Source: Magnetococcales bacterium
GTDB taxonomy: Bacteria; Pseudomonadota; Magnetococcia; Magnetococcales; Magnetaquicoccaceae
DNA: 64,000 nucleotides
NCBI GenBank assembly: GCA_015231915.1
Contig: JADGAR010000012.1
Span: 1 to 64,000, forward strand
Direction of reading: 5' to 3'
Below, one piece after another: positions 7,762 through 17,066 of the stretch. A program made the translations under genes and the position numbers. Within the stretch, counting starts at the first letter, position 1. Each line of letters starts with the position of its first letter. The notes beneath the pieces were generated by a model. The model saw nothing but the letters and a program-made list of their open reading frames with translations, was not told where the DNA came from and did not search any database.

Positions 7762-8601
7762 TCACTCCATCTTGCGCGCCAGGACGTATATCTGGGGGGA
7801 GATGTCGGGGAGGTGGTCCAGCAGGCGGAAGCCGGTGCGGCGCATCATTTCGAACCAGGACCAAGGCCGGGGATAGCAAACCACGCTCCCGGAGGCCACG
7901 ACCCGGAATCCCCAGGTCGCCAGATGGGTGGCGAGCGCGGCACGGGTGTAATAGAAGACATGCTCCCACGGGTCCACGGAAAAGGGACGGCCCAGGATCC
8001 GGTAAACCCCTTTTTTCCAAGGCAACGCCCCGCCGTTGGGCACCGAGATGAAAAGCAGACCTTCCGGGTGCAACAGGTCACGCAATCCGGTCAGCAGCGA
8101 GCCGGGCTGCCGGATGTGTTCGAGCACGTCCCAAAGGGTGATCATGTGCATGAGGGGCAACGGCGCATTCAACGCGCCTCGATACTCCGCGACGCAGGTG
8201 GCCTGACGCGCGTTGGGGCAGAAGCGCCGGGCGAATTCCACCTGGGCCAGGGAGGCGTCGAATCCGTAACTCTCCCAGCCCAGTTGGGCGGCATGACGCA
8301 AAAATCCTCCTGTACCACAACCCACGTCGAGAAGCGGACCGGGAGGCAGAAGCCCATGCCGGTCAACGTTGCCCTCCCACTGGGCGAAGGCAGGCAGCTT
8401 GTGCTGATACTGACACCACACCCTGGCCTCGTCCACCTCCTCCGGGGGCAGGGATCGGTAGTCGGGCGAAAGGGCGGCATGCTGCTCCCAGGTCTGGATC
8501 ACCCCGCATGCCTGGCAGCGAATGACCCGATAAGGCAGGTCGTCCCGGGTCTCCCGGATAAAGAGCCGCACTTCCTGCGCCTGGCAGAGATGGCATTGCA
8601 T
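7762..8601 (-). CDS. SAM-dependent methyltransferase with N-terminal zinc-ribbon
   Basis: The ATG at 8601 is chosen because the protein then begins MQCHLCQAQ, a Cys-x2-Cys half of a zinc ribbon completed by CQACG about 25 residues later. This arrangement is common at the N-terminus of class I methyltransferases of polysaccharide clusters (Methyltransf_23 type). The SAM-binding glycine motif is LLDVGCGTGGF. It is divergently transcribed from the VpsP/ligase operon, with 103 bp between. It probably methylates a sugar or lipid intermediate of the surface polymer. Confidence 0.85.
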   Translation of the reverse strand: MQCHLCQAQEVRLFIRETRDDLPYRVIRCQACGVIQTWEQHAALSPDYRSLPPEEVDEARVWCQYQHKLPAFAQWEGNVDRHGLLPPGPLLDVGCGTGGFLRHAAQLGWESYGFDASLAQVEFARRFCPNARQATCVAEYRGALNAPLPLMHMITLWDVLEHIRQPGSLLTGLRDLLHPEGLLFISVPNGGALPWKKGVYRILGRPFSVDPWEHVFYYTRAALATHLATWGFRVVASGSVVCYPRPWSWFEMMRRTGFRLLDHLPDISPQIYVLARKME

Positions 8602-8704
8602 GAGCCTCGACCCCCTGTTCCCTTGACAAAACACCCATATACATGTTTCCAAGGATAGCAGCTCGCCACTCTGTTCGCCACCGTCAACATCGGGAACACA
8701 CCGG

Positions 8705-9430
8705 ATGTCTCCACTTGCCATGCTGCGTCGGTTGTCCCGCTACCCCGTCATGCTGGCGGTCCTCGGCCTGACGCTGTGGGCTGGCCGCTGGGGATTGGCC
8801 GGATTGTACGCCGTGCCCGCCGACCGCATCCTGGAGGCATGGCAGGCGGACGAAAAACCGCTCCCCCCAGGGGACCGCAGCCTGGAAACCGCGCTGGAAT
8901 ATCTGCTGCGGGCCATCTCCCTGGATCCCGGCAACGCCGCTCACCATTACCGGATGGCGCGCCTGTATCACCTGCGGGCCGCCGATGCCCCGCCAGGCAG
9001 CGAGGAGATCGAAAAATGGCGGACCATGGCAGAGGAGAGCTACCACCGGGTGGTCTATCTGCGCCCCTCCTGGGGCCATGGCTGGATCAATCTGGCGCAG
9101 GTCCAGGTGCAGGGCGGTCGCATCTCCCCGGAGACCGTACAGGCGCTGTTGCGGGGATGGCGGCTTGCCCCAGGGTCGCTGTATGTGCGCAAGAGCTTCA
9201 TCCGCCTGGGGTTCGCCCTTTGGCAAAACCTGAACGGACTCGAACGGGAAGAGGTGCTCCAGGAGGTGGAGCGGCTGCTGGCCGATCACGGGGAGTTCGT
9301 CCTGAAACAGGCCGATCTGTACGGACGCCTGCGGGAGATCCGCGCCCTGTCGATGCCCTATCCGGACTTGCGGAAGGAACTGGATAAACTCATGCTGCAA
9401 AGGGTCGTGCAAGATGGCGATGCCGGTTAG
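8705..9430 (+). CDS. VpsP-like TPR membrane protein of polysaccharide cluster
   Basis: The 241-residue protein has an N-terminal membrane anchor (about 14-34) followed by a periplasmic helical-repeat region; ALEYLLRAISLDPGNAAHHY and AEESYHRVVYLRPSWGHGW are TPR-like. This is the layout of VpsP-family proteins that precede an O-antigen ligase/polymerase in exopolysaccharide loci. Its last 17 bases overlap the ligase gene, so the two are coupled. The role is probably to assist polymer assembly. Confidence 0.75.
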   Translation: MSPLAMLRRLSRYPVMLAVLGLTLWAGRWGLAGLYAVPADRILEAWQADEKPLPPGDRSLETALEYLLRAISLDPGNAAHHYRMARLYHLRAADAPPGSEEIEKWRTMAEESYHRVVYLRPSWGHGWINLAQVQVQGGRISPETVQALLRGWRLAPGSLYVRKSFIRLGFALWQNLNGLEREEVLQEVERLLADHGEFVLKQADLYGRLREIRALSMPYPDLRKELDKLMLQRVVQDGDAG

Positions 9431-10880
9431 GACGGACGACGATCCCGAAGCTGCGGAGTGCTGTCCGCTGCTGTTCAAGCTGTTCTTGGCGCTGGTGTTT
9501 TTGGCGCCATTGCCGCTGGGAAGCAATCGCCCCTGGGCCTGGGGCGCCCTGGAGATCGGGGTGTTTTTGCTCTTTGGGCTGGGATATTGGCTGGCAGCGC
9601 AGAGGGAGCGCGACGATGAGGCATTCGCGACCCATTATCGCATGCCGGCGTTGTTGTGGCTGCTGTGGAGCCTCTATCCCCTCGCGCAGGTACTGCCGTT
9701 GCCGGAATTCCTGTTGGGCCTGCTTTCCCGCTCCACTCTGGAGTTGCGGGTCCTGACCGGATGGGAGGATCCCGCCGGTCCCATTTCCCTGGATCGCCAT
9801 GCAACCTCGCAGGCCTGGCTGAAAGGGATGGCCTATTGCGGGGCGTTCTGGCTGACCCTGGCCTGGACCACCAGCTATCAACGCCTGAAATGGCTGATGC
9901 TGGTGGTGGTGGGCAGCGGGGTGTTCCAGGCGTTGTACGGCCTGATGATGGTGCGCAACGACCCCAACTGGACGGTGAGCGGCACCTACGTCAACCGCAA
10001 TCATCTGGCCGGTCTGCTGGAAATGACCATCCCCATGGGCATCGGACTGATGATCGGCTGGATGAAATCGCGGCGCGGCACGGACGAAGAGAAACCCCTG
10101 CTGGATTGGATCGCCGAGTGGCTGCGCACGGCGAGCGGACGGCGCGGGATCCTTTCCGTGGTACTGGTGGTGATGCTGCTGGCTCTGTTCTTGACCCAGT
10201 CCCGCGCCGGCAACGCCTGTCTGCTCCTCGCCCTGGTGGTGGTGACATTCCTGAGCAGGTTGCGGGAAGGGGAATTTTCCCTCTCCCGCGAGAAACGGCT
10301 GATGGCACCCTTGCTGGCCATCTCCGTGGTGATCGGGGCCTGGTACGGACTGGGGCACCTGACCGGACGGCTGTTGCAGACCACTCTCCACGGCGAGGGG
10401 CGTCTCATGATCTCGCTGCGTTCCATGGAGATCGTCAGGGATTTCTACTGGTTCGGCAGCGGGGCAGGGACCTTCGGCTGGATCTATCCCAAGTACGCTG
10501 GCGAGGAGAGCGCCGTGACGTTTCTCGATCACGCCCACAACGACCATGTGGAGATCCTGGTGGAGCAGGGGGTGGTGGGTTACGGCCTGCTGGCGGGTCT
10601 CCTGATCTACTGCTGGATTTTCATTCTTCAGGGGTACATGCGGCGGCGTGACCCGTTCATGCGCGGGGTGACCTTCGGCAGTCTGGTGGCCACCCTGGCG
10701 TTGAGCCTGCATGCCCTGTTCGACTTCAATTTCCAGATTCCGGCCAATGCCCTCTATTTCGTGGTGGTGTTGGCCATGGGGATGCGCGCGGCGGTGTTGC
10801 CGGCGCGGCGTTCCAGTTTGTCGGCATATTACGCCAGCACCGTCTCGCGCTCTGCGCGTCAGGGAGGAACGGAAGGATGA
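9414..10880 (+). CDS. O-antigen ligase / Wzy-type polymerase family protein
   Basis: The 488-residue product is a polytopic membrane protein with about 10-12 hydrophobic segments. The large periplasmic loop contains the family signature RSMEIVRDFYWFGSGAGTF and, further on, FLDHAHNDHVEILVEQGVVG; an earlier conserved NRNHLAG motif is also present. Together these identify the Wzy_C/WaaL superfamily, which ligates or polymerises lipid-linked glycans at the periplasmic face. The gene overlaps its upstream VpsP-like partner and the methyltransferase after it (ATGA). Confidence 0.92.
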   Translation: MAMPVRTDDDPEAAECCPLLFKLFLALVFLAPLPLGSNRPWAWGALEIGVFLLFGLGYWLAAQRERDDEAFATHYRMPALLWLLWSLYPLAQVLPLPEFLLGLLSRSTLELRVLTGWEDPAGPISLDRHATSQAWLKGMAYCGAFWLTLAWTTSYQRLKWLMLVVVGSGVFQALYGLMMVRNDPNWTVSGTYVNRNHLAGLLEMTIPMGIGLMIGWMKSRRGTDEEKPLLDWIAEWLRTASGRRGILSVVLVVMLLALFLTQSRAGNACLLLALVVVTFLSRLREGEFSLSREKRLMAPLLAISVVIGAWYGLGHLTGRLLQTTLHGEGRLMISLRSMEIVRDFYWFGSGAGTFGWIYPKYAGEESAVTFLDHAHNDHVEILVEQGVVGYGLLAGLLIYCWIFILQGYMRRRDPFMRGVTFGSLVATLALSLHALFDFNFQIPANALYFVVVLAMGMRAAVLPARRSSLSAYYASTVSRSARQGGTEG

Positions 10881-11701
10881 ACGCCAACGAGGGGGAAACG
10901 GAGCGCTATTACGACGCTTCCAACCAGCGCATCGTCTGCCTGAGGAACGGTCGGGACGCCGCATTCTGGACCGCGCATTGGCAGGAGACCCTGCGGGAGG
11001 CGCCCCGGCTGTTCGCCAATCCGCCCGGCTTTCATCTCTTTGTGTATCGAACCAGAAAGTATCTCACCAGGGGGGCACGGGTGATCGATGCCGGGTGTGG
11101 CCTGGCCTGCACGGTGCATGCCCTGCAGCGGGCCGGCTACCAGGCCTATGGCGTGGATTTCAGCCAGACGACCATCGACACCGTGCGGGCGCATTGGCCC
11201 CATTTGCACATCTCCTGTCACGACATCCGGGCGTTGCCCTTCGAGGACCATTTTTTCGACGGCTACTGGTCGCTGGGGGTGATCGAGCATTTTTATCAAG
11301 GGTATGACGAGGTGCTCGCCGAGATGCGGCGGACCATTCGTCCCGGGGGGTATCTGTTTCTCACCTTTCCCTCCATGACCTGGTTGCGCCGCCAGCGTGC
11401 CCGCGCGGGCCGTCTGCCCCCCTGGCGGGAGGACGCGGCAGGGCTGGAGCGGTTTTATCAGTTCCTCCTGCCCCCGGACCAGGTGCGCGCCAGGGTGGAG
11501 GCGGCGGGATTCCGGCTGGTGGAGGAGCAGGGACAGGATTGCGCGCGGGGGCTGAAAGAGGAGTGGCCGGCCTGCGAGCCGTTGGTGGACCGGCTATGGG
11601 GGTTGCCGTGGGGGATCGGCAAGGGGATCGCCCTGAGCGCGGATTGGCTGGCGGGCCGATGGTTCGGTCACATCTCCCACATGGTGTTCGTTCACGAATG
11701 A
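10877..11701 (+). CDS. Class I SAM-dependent methyltransferase
   Basis: The 274-residue enzyme has motif I VIDAGCGLACTVHAL, an acidic strand YGVDFS, and motif IV GYWSLGVIEHF typical of Methyltransf_11/25. It overlaps the O-antigen ligase gene by 4 bases. It probably O- or C-methylates a nucleotide sugar or lipid-linked glycan. The last ten bases overlap the convergent ACP gene. Confidence 0.88.
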   Translation: MNANEGETERYYDASNQRIVCLRNGRDAAFWTAHWQETLREAPRLFANPPGFHLFVYRTRKYLTRGARVIDAGCGLACTVHALQRAGYQAYGVDFSQTTIDTVRAHWPHLHISCHDIRALPFEDHFFDGYWSLGVIEHFYQGYDEVLAEMRRTIRPGGYLFLTFPSMTWLRRQRARAGRLPPWREDAAGLERFYQFLLPPDQVRARVEAAGFRLVEEQGQDCARGLKEEWPACEPLVDRLWGLPWGIGKGIALSADWLAGRWFGHISHMVFVHE

Positions 11702-11943
11702 GGGACCTGGAACGCGGTCAGCAACCCCCGCAGGGTGACCAGCGAGGCCGGATCGGTCGTGGTGAAATCGATGAGGACGCCGGTTTGCTCTTCCAGGAGT
11801 TGGATCAGTTCCAGAAAGCCGAGGCTGGTCAACTGGTGGCGTTCCAGCAGGTTATGGTCGAGTTCCGGGGGCGGTTGATGGCGGGATGGATTCTGACCGG
11901 CCAAAAATTCCAGGATGGTTGCGTGAACGGGATGGAGGTTCAT
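11692..11943 (-). CDS. Acyl/peptidyl carrier protein
   Basis: The start at 11943 gives an 83-residue protein of carrier-protein length. The helix II attachment site reads HQLTSLGFLELIQLLEE, where the Ser of TSLG would carry 4'-phosphopantetheine in place of the usual DSL. The adenylating enzyme gene upstream overlaps its start by 4 bases, so the pair would charge and carry one acyl or aminoacyl group. No condensation or transferase gene follows. Confidence 0.8.
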   Translation of the reverse strand: MNLHPVHATILEFLAGQNPSRHQPPPELDHNLLERHQLTSLGFLELIQLLEEQTGVLIDFTTTDPASLVTLRGLLTAFQVPHS

Positions 11944-13529
11944 GGTTCGGGTTTCCGGTGCGGGCGGTCCAGATGGTTGACGAGGGCGGCCCGGTCGATC
12001 TTGCCGTTGGGGTTCATCGGCAGGGCGGAGAGCAACTCCACACGGGAGGGCCACATGTAGGGGGGCAGCAGGGCCTGGCAGGTGGTCAGGATCCGTTCCG
12101 GCAGAGCGGGGTCCGTGCCGGCGACACAGGCGACGATGCCCAGAATGCCCTCTTCCCCGCGTGGCCAGGGGACGGCCACGGCCAGGTCATGGCCGCAGGC
12201 GCGGCGGATGGCGCCGTCCACTTCCTGAAGCTCGATGCGGTGGCCATGCACCTTGATCTGATTGTCCACCCGTCCGATGAAGAACAGACAGCCATCCTCC
12301 CGGCGTTGTGCGCGGTCGCCGGTGCGATACCAGAGGGTGGCGCCGGTTGCCGGCGTGGTAAAATAGTGATGGGCGGTCTTTTCCGGGTGGTTCAGGTAGC
12401 CTTGGGTCACCTGCGAGCCGGCCAAGCACAATTCGCCCATGCCGTCCCGATGCCGCAGGTGGCCGTCGTCGTCGAGGAGCGCGGCCTGTTGGCTCGGGAA
12501 GATCCAGCCGATGGGCACGATGCCGTCCCTGGCTTCCGCCGCCGACTCGGGGCCGCGCCATTCGTATCCGGAGATGGCGACCGTGGCCTCCGTGGGGCCG
12601 TAGAGGTTGATCAACCGGCCATTGGAGGTGGCCCTGCTCCAGGCTTCCGCCGTGCGAACCGGCAGGGGTTCGCCGCAAAAGAGGCTCAGGCGGATCGAGG
12701 GAAACACCCCCTCGCGCAGGACGCGGAGCTTTTCCAGGCAGACGGCGACCGAGGGGACCGAGACCCATACCGTCAGTCGGGTATCGAGGATGAATCGGGC
12801 CGGGGCCATGCGACTGACGCCGGGAATGGGGCAGAGGGTCGCCCCGCTGGCCCAGGAGACGAAGATGGGGTGGATGCACAGGTCGAAGGTGAGGTCCGCC
12901 GGTTGGGCCACCCGATCACCCGCACCGATCGGGTGGTGGTTTCGCCAGTAATCCACATAGGCGGTCAGGTTGCCGAAGGTGACCGGGACTCCCTTGGGGC
13001 GGCCCGTGCTGCCGGAGGTGAACATCAGGTAGGCCAGGGCATCTTCTGCAGGGGCGCGGAGCGGCGGGGCGGGTGGCGCGCGTTCCAGGTCGGCGCGGTC
13101 GAGGAAACGGTGGTGGGGAAAGGCGGTTGGCATTGTTCCCCAACCTGTCGCGTCGGGGCGCACCCAGGTGATGGGGGTATCCAGCAGGGGCAGAAGTTGT
13201 GTCAGCGTCTGGACGCCCTCTTCCGGGACTGTCACCACTCGGGCGCCGGCCTGGGTCAGCATGTCGGCCAGCCGTTGGGGTGGGGTGACGGGGTTCATCG
13301 GCAGGTAGCCGACGCCTGCGCGATGGGCGGCGAGGATGGCGGCGTAGGCGTGGGGTTGGTGGTTGCCCAGGATGGCGACCACGTTCAGGGGGCCGCCATC
13401 CTCCGACCCGAAGAGGCGTGCGAGGAGTTCCCCTTCGGCAAGGAGTTGGCGATAACTCCACTGGTGTTCCCCGATCCACAGGGCCGGGGCATGCGGGTCC
13501 GACGGTGTCAACCAGCGTGGGATGGTCAT
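11940..13529 (-). CDS. AMP-forming adenylating enzyme (DltA/NRPS A-domain type)
   Basis: The 529-residue enzyme starts at the ATG preceded by GGGAG at 7 bases. It has the adenylation core motifs in order: A3 MFTSGSTGRPKG, A5 LYGPTEATVAIS, A7 YRTGDRAQ, A8 GRVDNQIKVHGHRIE and A10 NPNGKIDR. It should activate a carboxylic or amino acid as the adenylate and load it on the ACP encoded directly downstream. The free-standing A plus carrier pair resembles DltA/DltC and the acyl-ligase pairs found with exopolysaccharide loci. The substrate cannot be read with confidence. Confidence 0.9.
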   Translation of the reverse strand: MTIPRWLTPSDPHAPALWIGEHQWSYRQLLAEGELLARLFGSEDGGPLNVVAILGNHQPHAYAAILAAHRAGVGYLPMNPVTPPQRLADMLTQAGARVVTVPEEGVQTLTQLLPLLDTPITWVRPDATGWGTMPTAFPHHRFLDRADLERAPPAPPLRAPAEDALAYLMFTSGSTGRPKGVPVTFGNLTAYVDYWRNHHPIGAGDRVAQPADLTFDLCIHPIFVSWASGATLCPIPGVSRMAPARFILDTRLTVWVSVPSVAVCLEKLRVLREGVFPSIRLSLFCGEPLPVRTAEAWSRATSNGRLINLYGPTEATVAISGYEWRGPESAAEARDGIVPIGWIFPSQQAALLDDDGHLRHRDGMGELCLAGSQVTQGYLNHPEKTAHHYFTTPATGATLWYRTGDRAQRREDGCLFFIGRVDNQIKVHGHRIELQEVDGAIRRACGHDLAVAVPWPRGEEGILGIVACVAGTDPALPERILTTCQALLPPYMWPSRVELLSALPMNPNGKIDRAALVNHLDRPHRKPEP

Positions 13530-13677
13530 GGACGCACTCCCGGGGCGAGGCGGCGAAAGAGAGGCTGGAGGCTCGATTGGATCAGTCAGTATCATTCGCA
13601 GTGTCCGCTTGTCAATGTTTGTCTCTGCGAGAAACATCACGGGGTATTATAACTTTTTTTATTAATGAAAATATCGC

Positions 13678-13706
13678 TTGCAACCGGCCTGGAAATATTC
13701 TAAATT
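13678..13706 (+). promoter_or_regulatory. Putative sigma-70 promoter
   Basis: TTGCAA (13678-13683), 17 bases, then TAAATT (13701-13706). It lies 36 bp before the ATG of the repeat protein gene, in an AT-rich stretch unlike the surrounding GC-rich DNA. Confidence 0.5.
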
Positions 13707-13742
13707 ATTCGTAATACTGCTCCAAAGCCGCGAGGTGACGCC

Positions 13743-14585
13743 ATGCGTGCATTACGGACTCTCACATGCTGTTCGCTCGGCATCGTTCTGATGCTTTCCG
13801 CCACTTCGTTGCGGGCGGATCTCGCCAAGGATATCGATGCCGGTCTGCCGATCCAGACCATCATGGCCAATGCCATGCAGGAAGGCTCCCGCTCCAACGC
13901 GGCCATCATGGCGCTTCTCATCAAGAAAGGCTTCAATCCCACCCAAGTCACCTCTGCCGCCCTGAAGGCCGGAGTGCCCATGGAGGAAGTCGTGCAGGCC
14001 GCCCTGGCGACTGGTATTGAAATGACTGTCGTTATGGCTGCCGCCACGGAAGCCAATATCAACGTCGCCAAAATGATGGAGATCGCCGTAGCGCAGGGGG
14101 CGCCCATCAAGGAGGTGGTGGCTGCCACCATCGCCTCCGGCTATACCCCGACCGCCGTGGTGAGCGCTGCCGTGAAAACCGGCGCCCCGATCCAGACCAT
14201 CATTGCCGGGGCCATGACCAGCGGTGCCAAGGTGGAAACCATCATCGCCGCTTCGATCCGCTCCGGGGCTTCCCCTGCCGCCGTGGTCTCTGCCGCCATC
14301 ACTGCGATCCAGGAGTTCCGGCAAAGCTCGCCCTCTGCCGCCGGATCCCAGGAAAAGATCGCCCAGAGCATCAGCCAGGTGGTTGCCGCCGCCATCACTG
14401 CCGGCGGCAATCCTGCCGCCGTCATCACCTCTGCCGTCGCTGCGGTCCCGGAGGCGAAGGCCGTGATCGTGAACTCGGCGTCCACGGCGGGCGTGGAAAA
14501 GAGCGTGGTGCAGAATGCCGTTGCCGTCGGGATGGAGCAAAAACAAAAACCCACCGTGGAGGGAACGGCGCTCAGTCCTTCCTGA
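13743..14585 (+). CDS. Secreted protein of 14-residue tandem repeats
   Basis: The 280-residue protein begins with a Sec signal peptide (basic start, LTCCSLGIVLMLSATSL core, cleavage probably after SLRA). From residue 34 to 188 it consists of eleven consecutive units, nearly all of exactly 14 residues, of the form G-x-x-P-x-x-V-V-x-A-A-h-x-x: examples are GVPMEEVVQAALAT, GAPIKEVVAATIAS and GYTPTAVVSAAVKT. Another unit lies at 221-234. The pattern implies a compact helical solenoid in the periplasm or outside the cell. GAGGTGA lies 4 bases before the ATG. I recognise no named family; it has its own promoter and no close partner. Confidence 0.85.
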   Translation: MRALRTLTCCSLGIVLMLSATSLRADLAKDIDAGLPIQTIMANAMQEGSRSNAAIMALLIKKGFNPTQVTSAALKAGVPMEEVVQAALATGIEMTVVMAAATEANINVAKMMEIAVAQGAPIKEVVAATIASGYTPTAVVSAAVKTGAPIQTIIAGAMTSGAKVETIIAASIRSGASPAAVVSAAITAIQEFRQSSPSAAGSQEKIAQSISQVVAAAITAGGNPAAVITSAVAAVPEAKAVIVNSASTAGVEKSVVQNAVAVGMEQKQKPTVEGTALSPS

Positions 14586-14630
14586 TGCCTCCCCGATCCG
14601 ACCGTGCCTGCCTCTGCCTGGGGATTGCGT

Positions 14631-15731
14631 TTACAGGTGGTGCAGATACAACACGAGTTTCCAGATCTCCTCGTGCCGCAGAATTTCCTTGAAGGCCGGC
14701 ATGACGCTCCCCAAGGGTTCGCCGCCGTCATGGATGGTCCAGAACAGATAGACATCTTTTTGCAGCACCCCCTGACCGGCAAATTCCAGTCGCGCGGGTG
14801 GGGGATTGAGGTGATTCACCTTCGCCCCCATCCCCTGGCCTCGCAACCCGTGACAGTTCTGGCAATGCTGTTGAAACAGCACCTGACCTGCCACCAGGTT
14901 GTCCCATGTGGCGTGCATCGGATTTCTGTAAGTCATATTATTTTGACAATTATCTTCAAGAACGGATTTGCATATAAATTTAAACTTCTGTTGTGAGGTA
15001 AAGTATTCTCTGCGATTCACCTGCGAGGGACTCATGGCCTCCTTGCTCATAAGAAAAATCTTCTGGTTGGTAATCACCTCCTCCGGTCCATTCATCAACC
15101 GTTGCACGAAGAAATTGGCGATCACCGGCATCTGTTGAATCAGCACCAGGCAGACGGCGATGAACAGCAAACTCTTCCAATGCCTGCGCCAGAAGGAAGG
15201 CCGCTGCCAGCCGGTTTGCCACTCGGATTGCGGGGGCTGCCAGGAATGGGAGACCCCCATACCGCCCGGCATCGCCGGAACCAGCGTCGGCCCAAGCCTG
15301 ACACCGGACGAGGCATCGGACACGCCCCTTGCTTCGCGGGCGATGGACTGGGAGACGCGAATGACATGGGACATGCGTTCGTCGGTATCCAAATCGTCTT
15401 CCTTGGGCAGGCGCATACTGGCCAGGACGGGATAGAGCGCGTAGGCCGGATTGGTCGTGATGACCCCTTCCTGGAGCAGCAAAAGGTAGAAATCGATCAG
15501 GGAGACGGCGTATTGCCTGGCCACCAGTCGGGAGTGGGTTTTCTTCTGGATCCAGGCCACGAAATTGCGCAGATCCTCGGCCTGTGCCTCCCCGCACCCC
15601 TTGCCCTGTTTGACCAGATAGTCGGCCCATTCACGCAGGCGCGGCAAATGATCGCCGCACCACGCCTCATCCTTGTGCGTCTGGATGAGCCGCTCGAATT
15701 TGGCCAAGGTATCGGAGGATGCAGCATGCAT
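14631..15731 (-). CDS. Integrase core-binding-like domain fused to membrane-anchored cytochrome c
   Basis: The 366-residue protein has three parts. Residues about 5-110 form an all-helical domain with the look of the SAM-like core-binding domain of tyrosine recombinases (RLREWADYLVKQ, ARQYAVSLIDFYLLLLQEG, NPAYALYPVLASMRLPK). A linker leads to one membrane segment at about 187-205. The C-terminal part (about 275-366) is a class I cytochrome c with heme-binding CQNCH at 290-294 and probable axial Met344 in SVMPAF. No recombinase catalytic residues are present. The topology predicts a cytoplasmic helical domain and a periplasmic heme. The start has no strong ribosome binding site. Confidence 0.8.
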   Translation of the reverse strand: MHAASSDTLAKFERLIQTHKDEAWCGDHLPRLREWADYLVKQGKGCGEAQAEDLRNFVAWIQKKTHSRLVARQYAVSLIDFYLLLLQEGVITTNPAYALYPVLASMRLPKEDDLDTDERMSHVIRVSQSIAREARGVSDASSGVRLGPTLVPAMPGGMGVSHSWQPPQSEWQTGWQRPSFWRRHWKSLLFIAVCLVLIQQMPVIANFFVQRLMNGPEEVITNQKIFLMSKEAMSPSQVNRREYFTSQQKFKFICKSVLEDNCQNNMTYRNPMHATWDNLVAGQVLFQQHCQNCHGLRGQGMGAKVNHLNPPPARLEFAGQGVLQKDVYLFWTIHDGGEPLGSVMPAFKEILRHEEIWKLVLYLHHL

Positions 15732-15970
15732 GATTATTTACTTGCATAATATAGACAATGACACCAACCATACCGAATTAATGTTAACAACAGCAACGCG
15801 CGATGTCCATGGAAAGTACAAACAGCGGCAAAAAACTGTGGCCGAGCCAAAAAAAGAGCCAGCTGCGTTTTTTTTCCTTTCCTCCATGACAGACGCATGC
15901 GAAACAAAGAGGCATCATTGCGGATGCATGGCGCGCCATTATTTCTCCAACCGAACCGGAACGCTACACC

Positions 15971-17059
15971 ATGACGCTCTCGCCCGAACTGCTCTTTCAG
16001 CCCGTACAACTCGGCAATTTGAGCCTTCCCAACCGGGTGGTCATGGCCCCCATGACCCGCAGCCACTCTCCCGGCGGGGTTCCCACGGCGGAGGTGGCGG
16101 CCTATTACGCCCGTCGCGCGGCCAACGGGGTGGGATTGATCATCACCGAGGGGGTGCTCGTGGAGGACGAGGCCGCCGCCGGATATCCCGACTGCCCGCA
16201 TCTTTACGGAGAGGCGGCGCTGGCCGGATGGGGTCGGGTGATCGACGCGGTCCATGCTGCCGGGGGCAGGATCATGCCGCAAATCTGGCATGTCGGGGAG
16301 ACCCATCGTCTGGGTGCGGCACCCAACCCGCACATTGCCGGCCTGGGTCCCTCAGAGGTGGTGGAGGATGGCAAGGTCGTGGTGCGTGCCATGACGGAAG
16401 CGGACGTGGCGCGTCTCGTCGCGGCCTATGCCACTGCCGCGCGCAATGCCCGGAAGATCGGATTCGACGGGGTGGAGATTCATGGTGCCCACGGCTATCT
16501 GGTCGATCAATTTCTCTGGGAGCGCACCAACCGTCGCACCGATGCGTATGGAGGCAGTTTCGCCAATCGCTTGCGTTTTGCCGTGGAGATCGTGCGGGCG
16601 ACCCGCGCGGAGGTGGGCGAGGGATTTCCCATCGTGTTTCGTTTTTCCCAGTGGAAACCGCAGGATTACCAGACGCGTCTGGTGGAAACCCCGGAACAAC
16701 TGGAAAAACTGCTTCTGCCTCTGAAGGAGGCGGGGGTGGACATCTTTCATGCCAGCAACCGGCGCTATCAGGATCCCGAATTCCCCGGCTCGGAACTCAA
16801 TCTGGCCGGATGGAGCAAACGGATCACCGGTTGCCCCGCCATCACCGTGGGGAGCGTCGGGCTGGACGATCTCTCCTGGTCCAAGGCCAATCCGACGGGG
16901 ATCGATCCTTTGCTGGAGCGTCTGGCGCGCGGCGAGTTCGATCTGGTGGCCGTGGGCCGCGCCCTGCTTGCCGATTATGCCTGGGCGCGCAAGATCCGCG
17001 AGGGTCGTCTCGCCGAGGTGATCCCTTATGCCAAGGCGGCCCTGCAGAGTCTGGATTGA
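15971..17059 (+). CDS. Old Yellow Enzyme family NADH:flavin oxidoreductase
   Basis: The 362-residue protein is a full-length FMN-dependent TIM-barrel ene-reductase. It has the N-terminal LPNRVVMAPMTRS, the active-site stretch PQIWHVG, the HGAHGYLVDQFLW motif and the RTDAYGGSFANRLRF motif. The barrel end VGRALLADYAW binds the FMN phosphate. It reduces activated C=C bonds, often of electrophilic or xenobiotic compounds; the physiological substrate is not evident. It stands alone, convergent with the CopD-like gene. Confidence 0.93.
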   Translation: MTLSPELLFQPVQLGNLSLPNRVVMAPMTRSHSPGGVPTAEVAAYYARRAANGVGLIITEGVLVEDEAAAGYPDCPHLYGEAALAGWGRVIDAVHAAGGRIMPQIWHVGETHRLGAAPNPHIAGLGPSEVVEDGKVVVRAMTEADVARLVAAYATAARNARKIGFDGVEIHGAHGYLVDQFLWERTNRRTDAYGGSFANRLRFAVEIVRATRAEVGEGFPIVFRFSQWKPQDYQTRLVETPEQLEKLLLPLKEAGVDIFHASNRRYQDPEFPGSELNLAGWSKRITGCPAITVGSVGLDDLSWSKANPTGIDPLLERLARGEFDLVAVGRALLADYAWARKIREGRLAEVIPYAKAALQSLD

Positions 17060-17066
17060 CGGGCAC

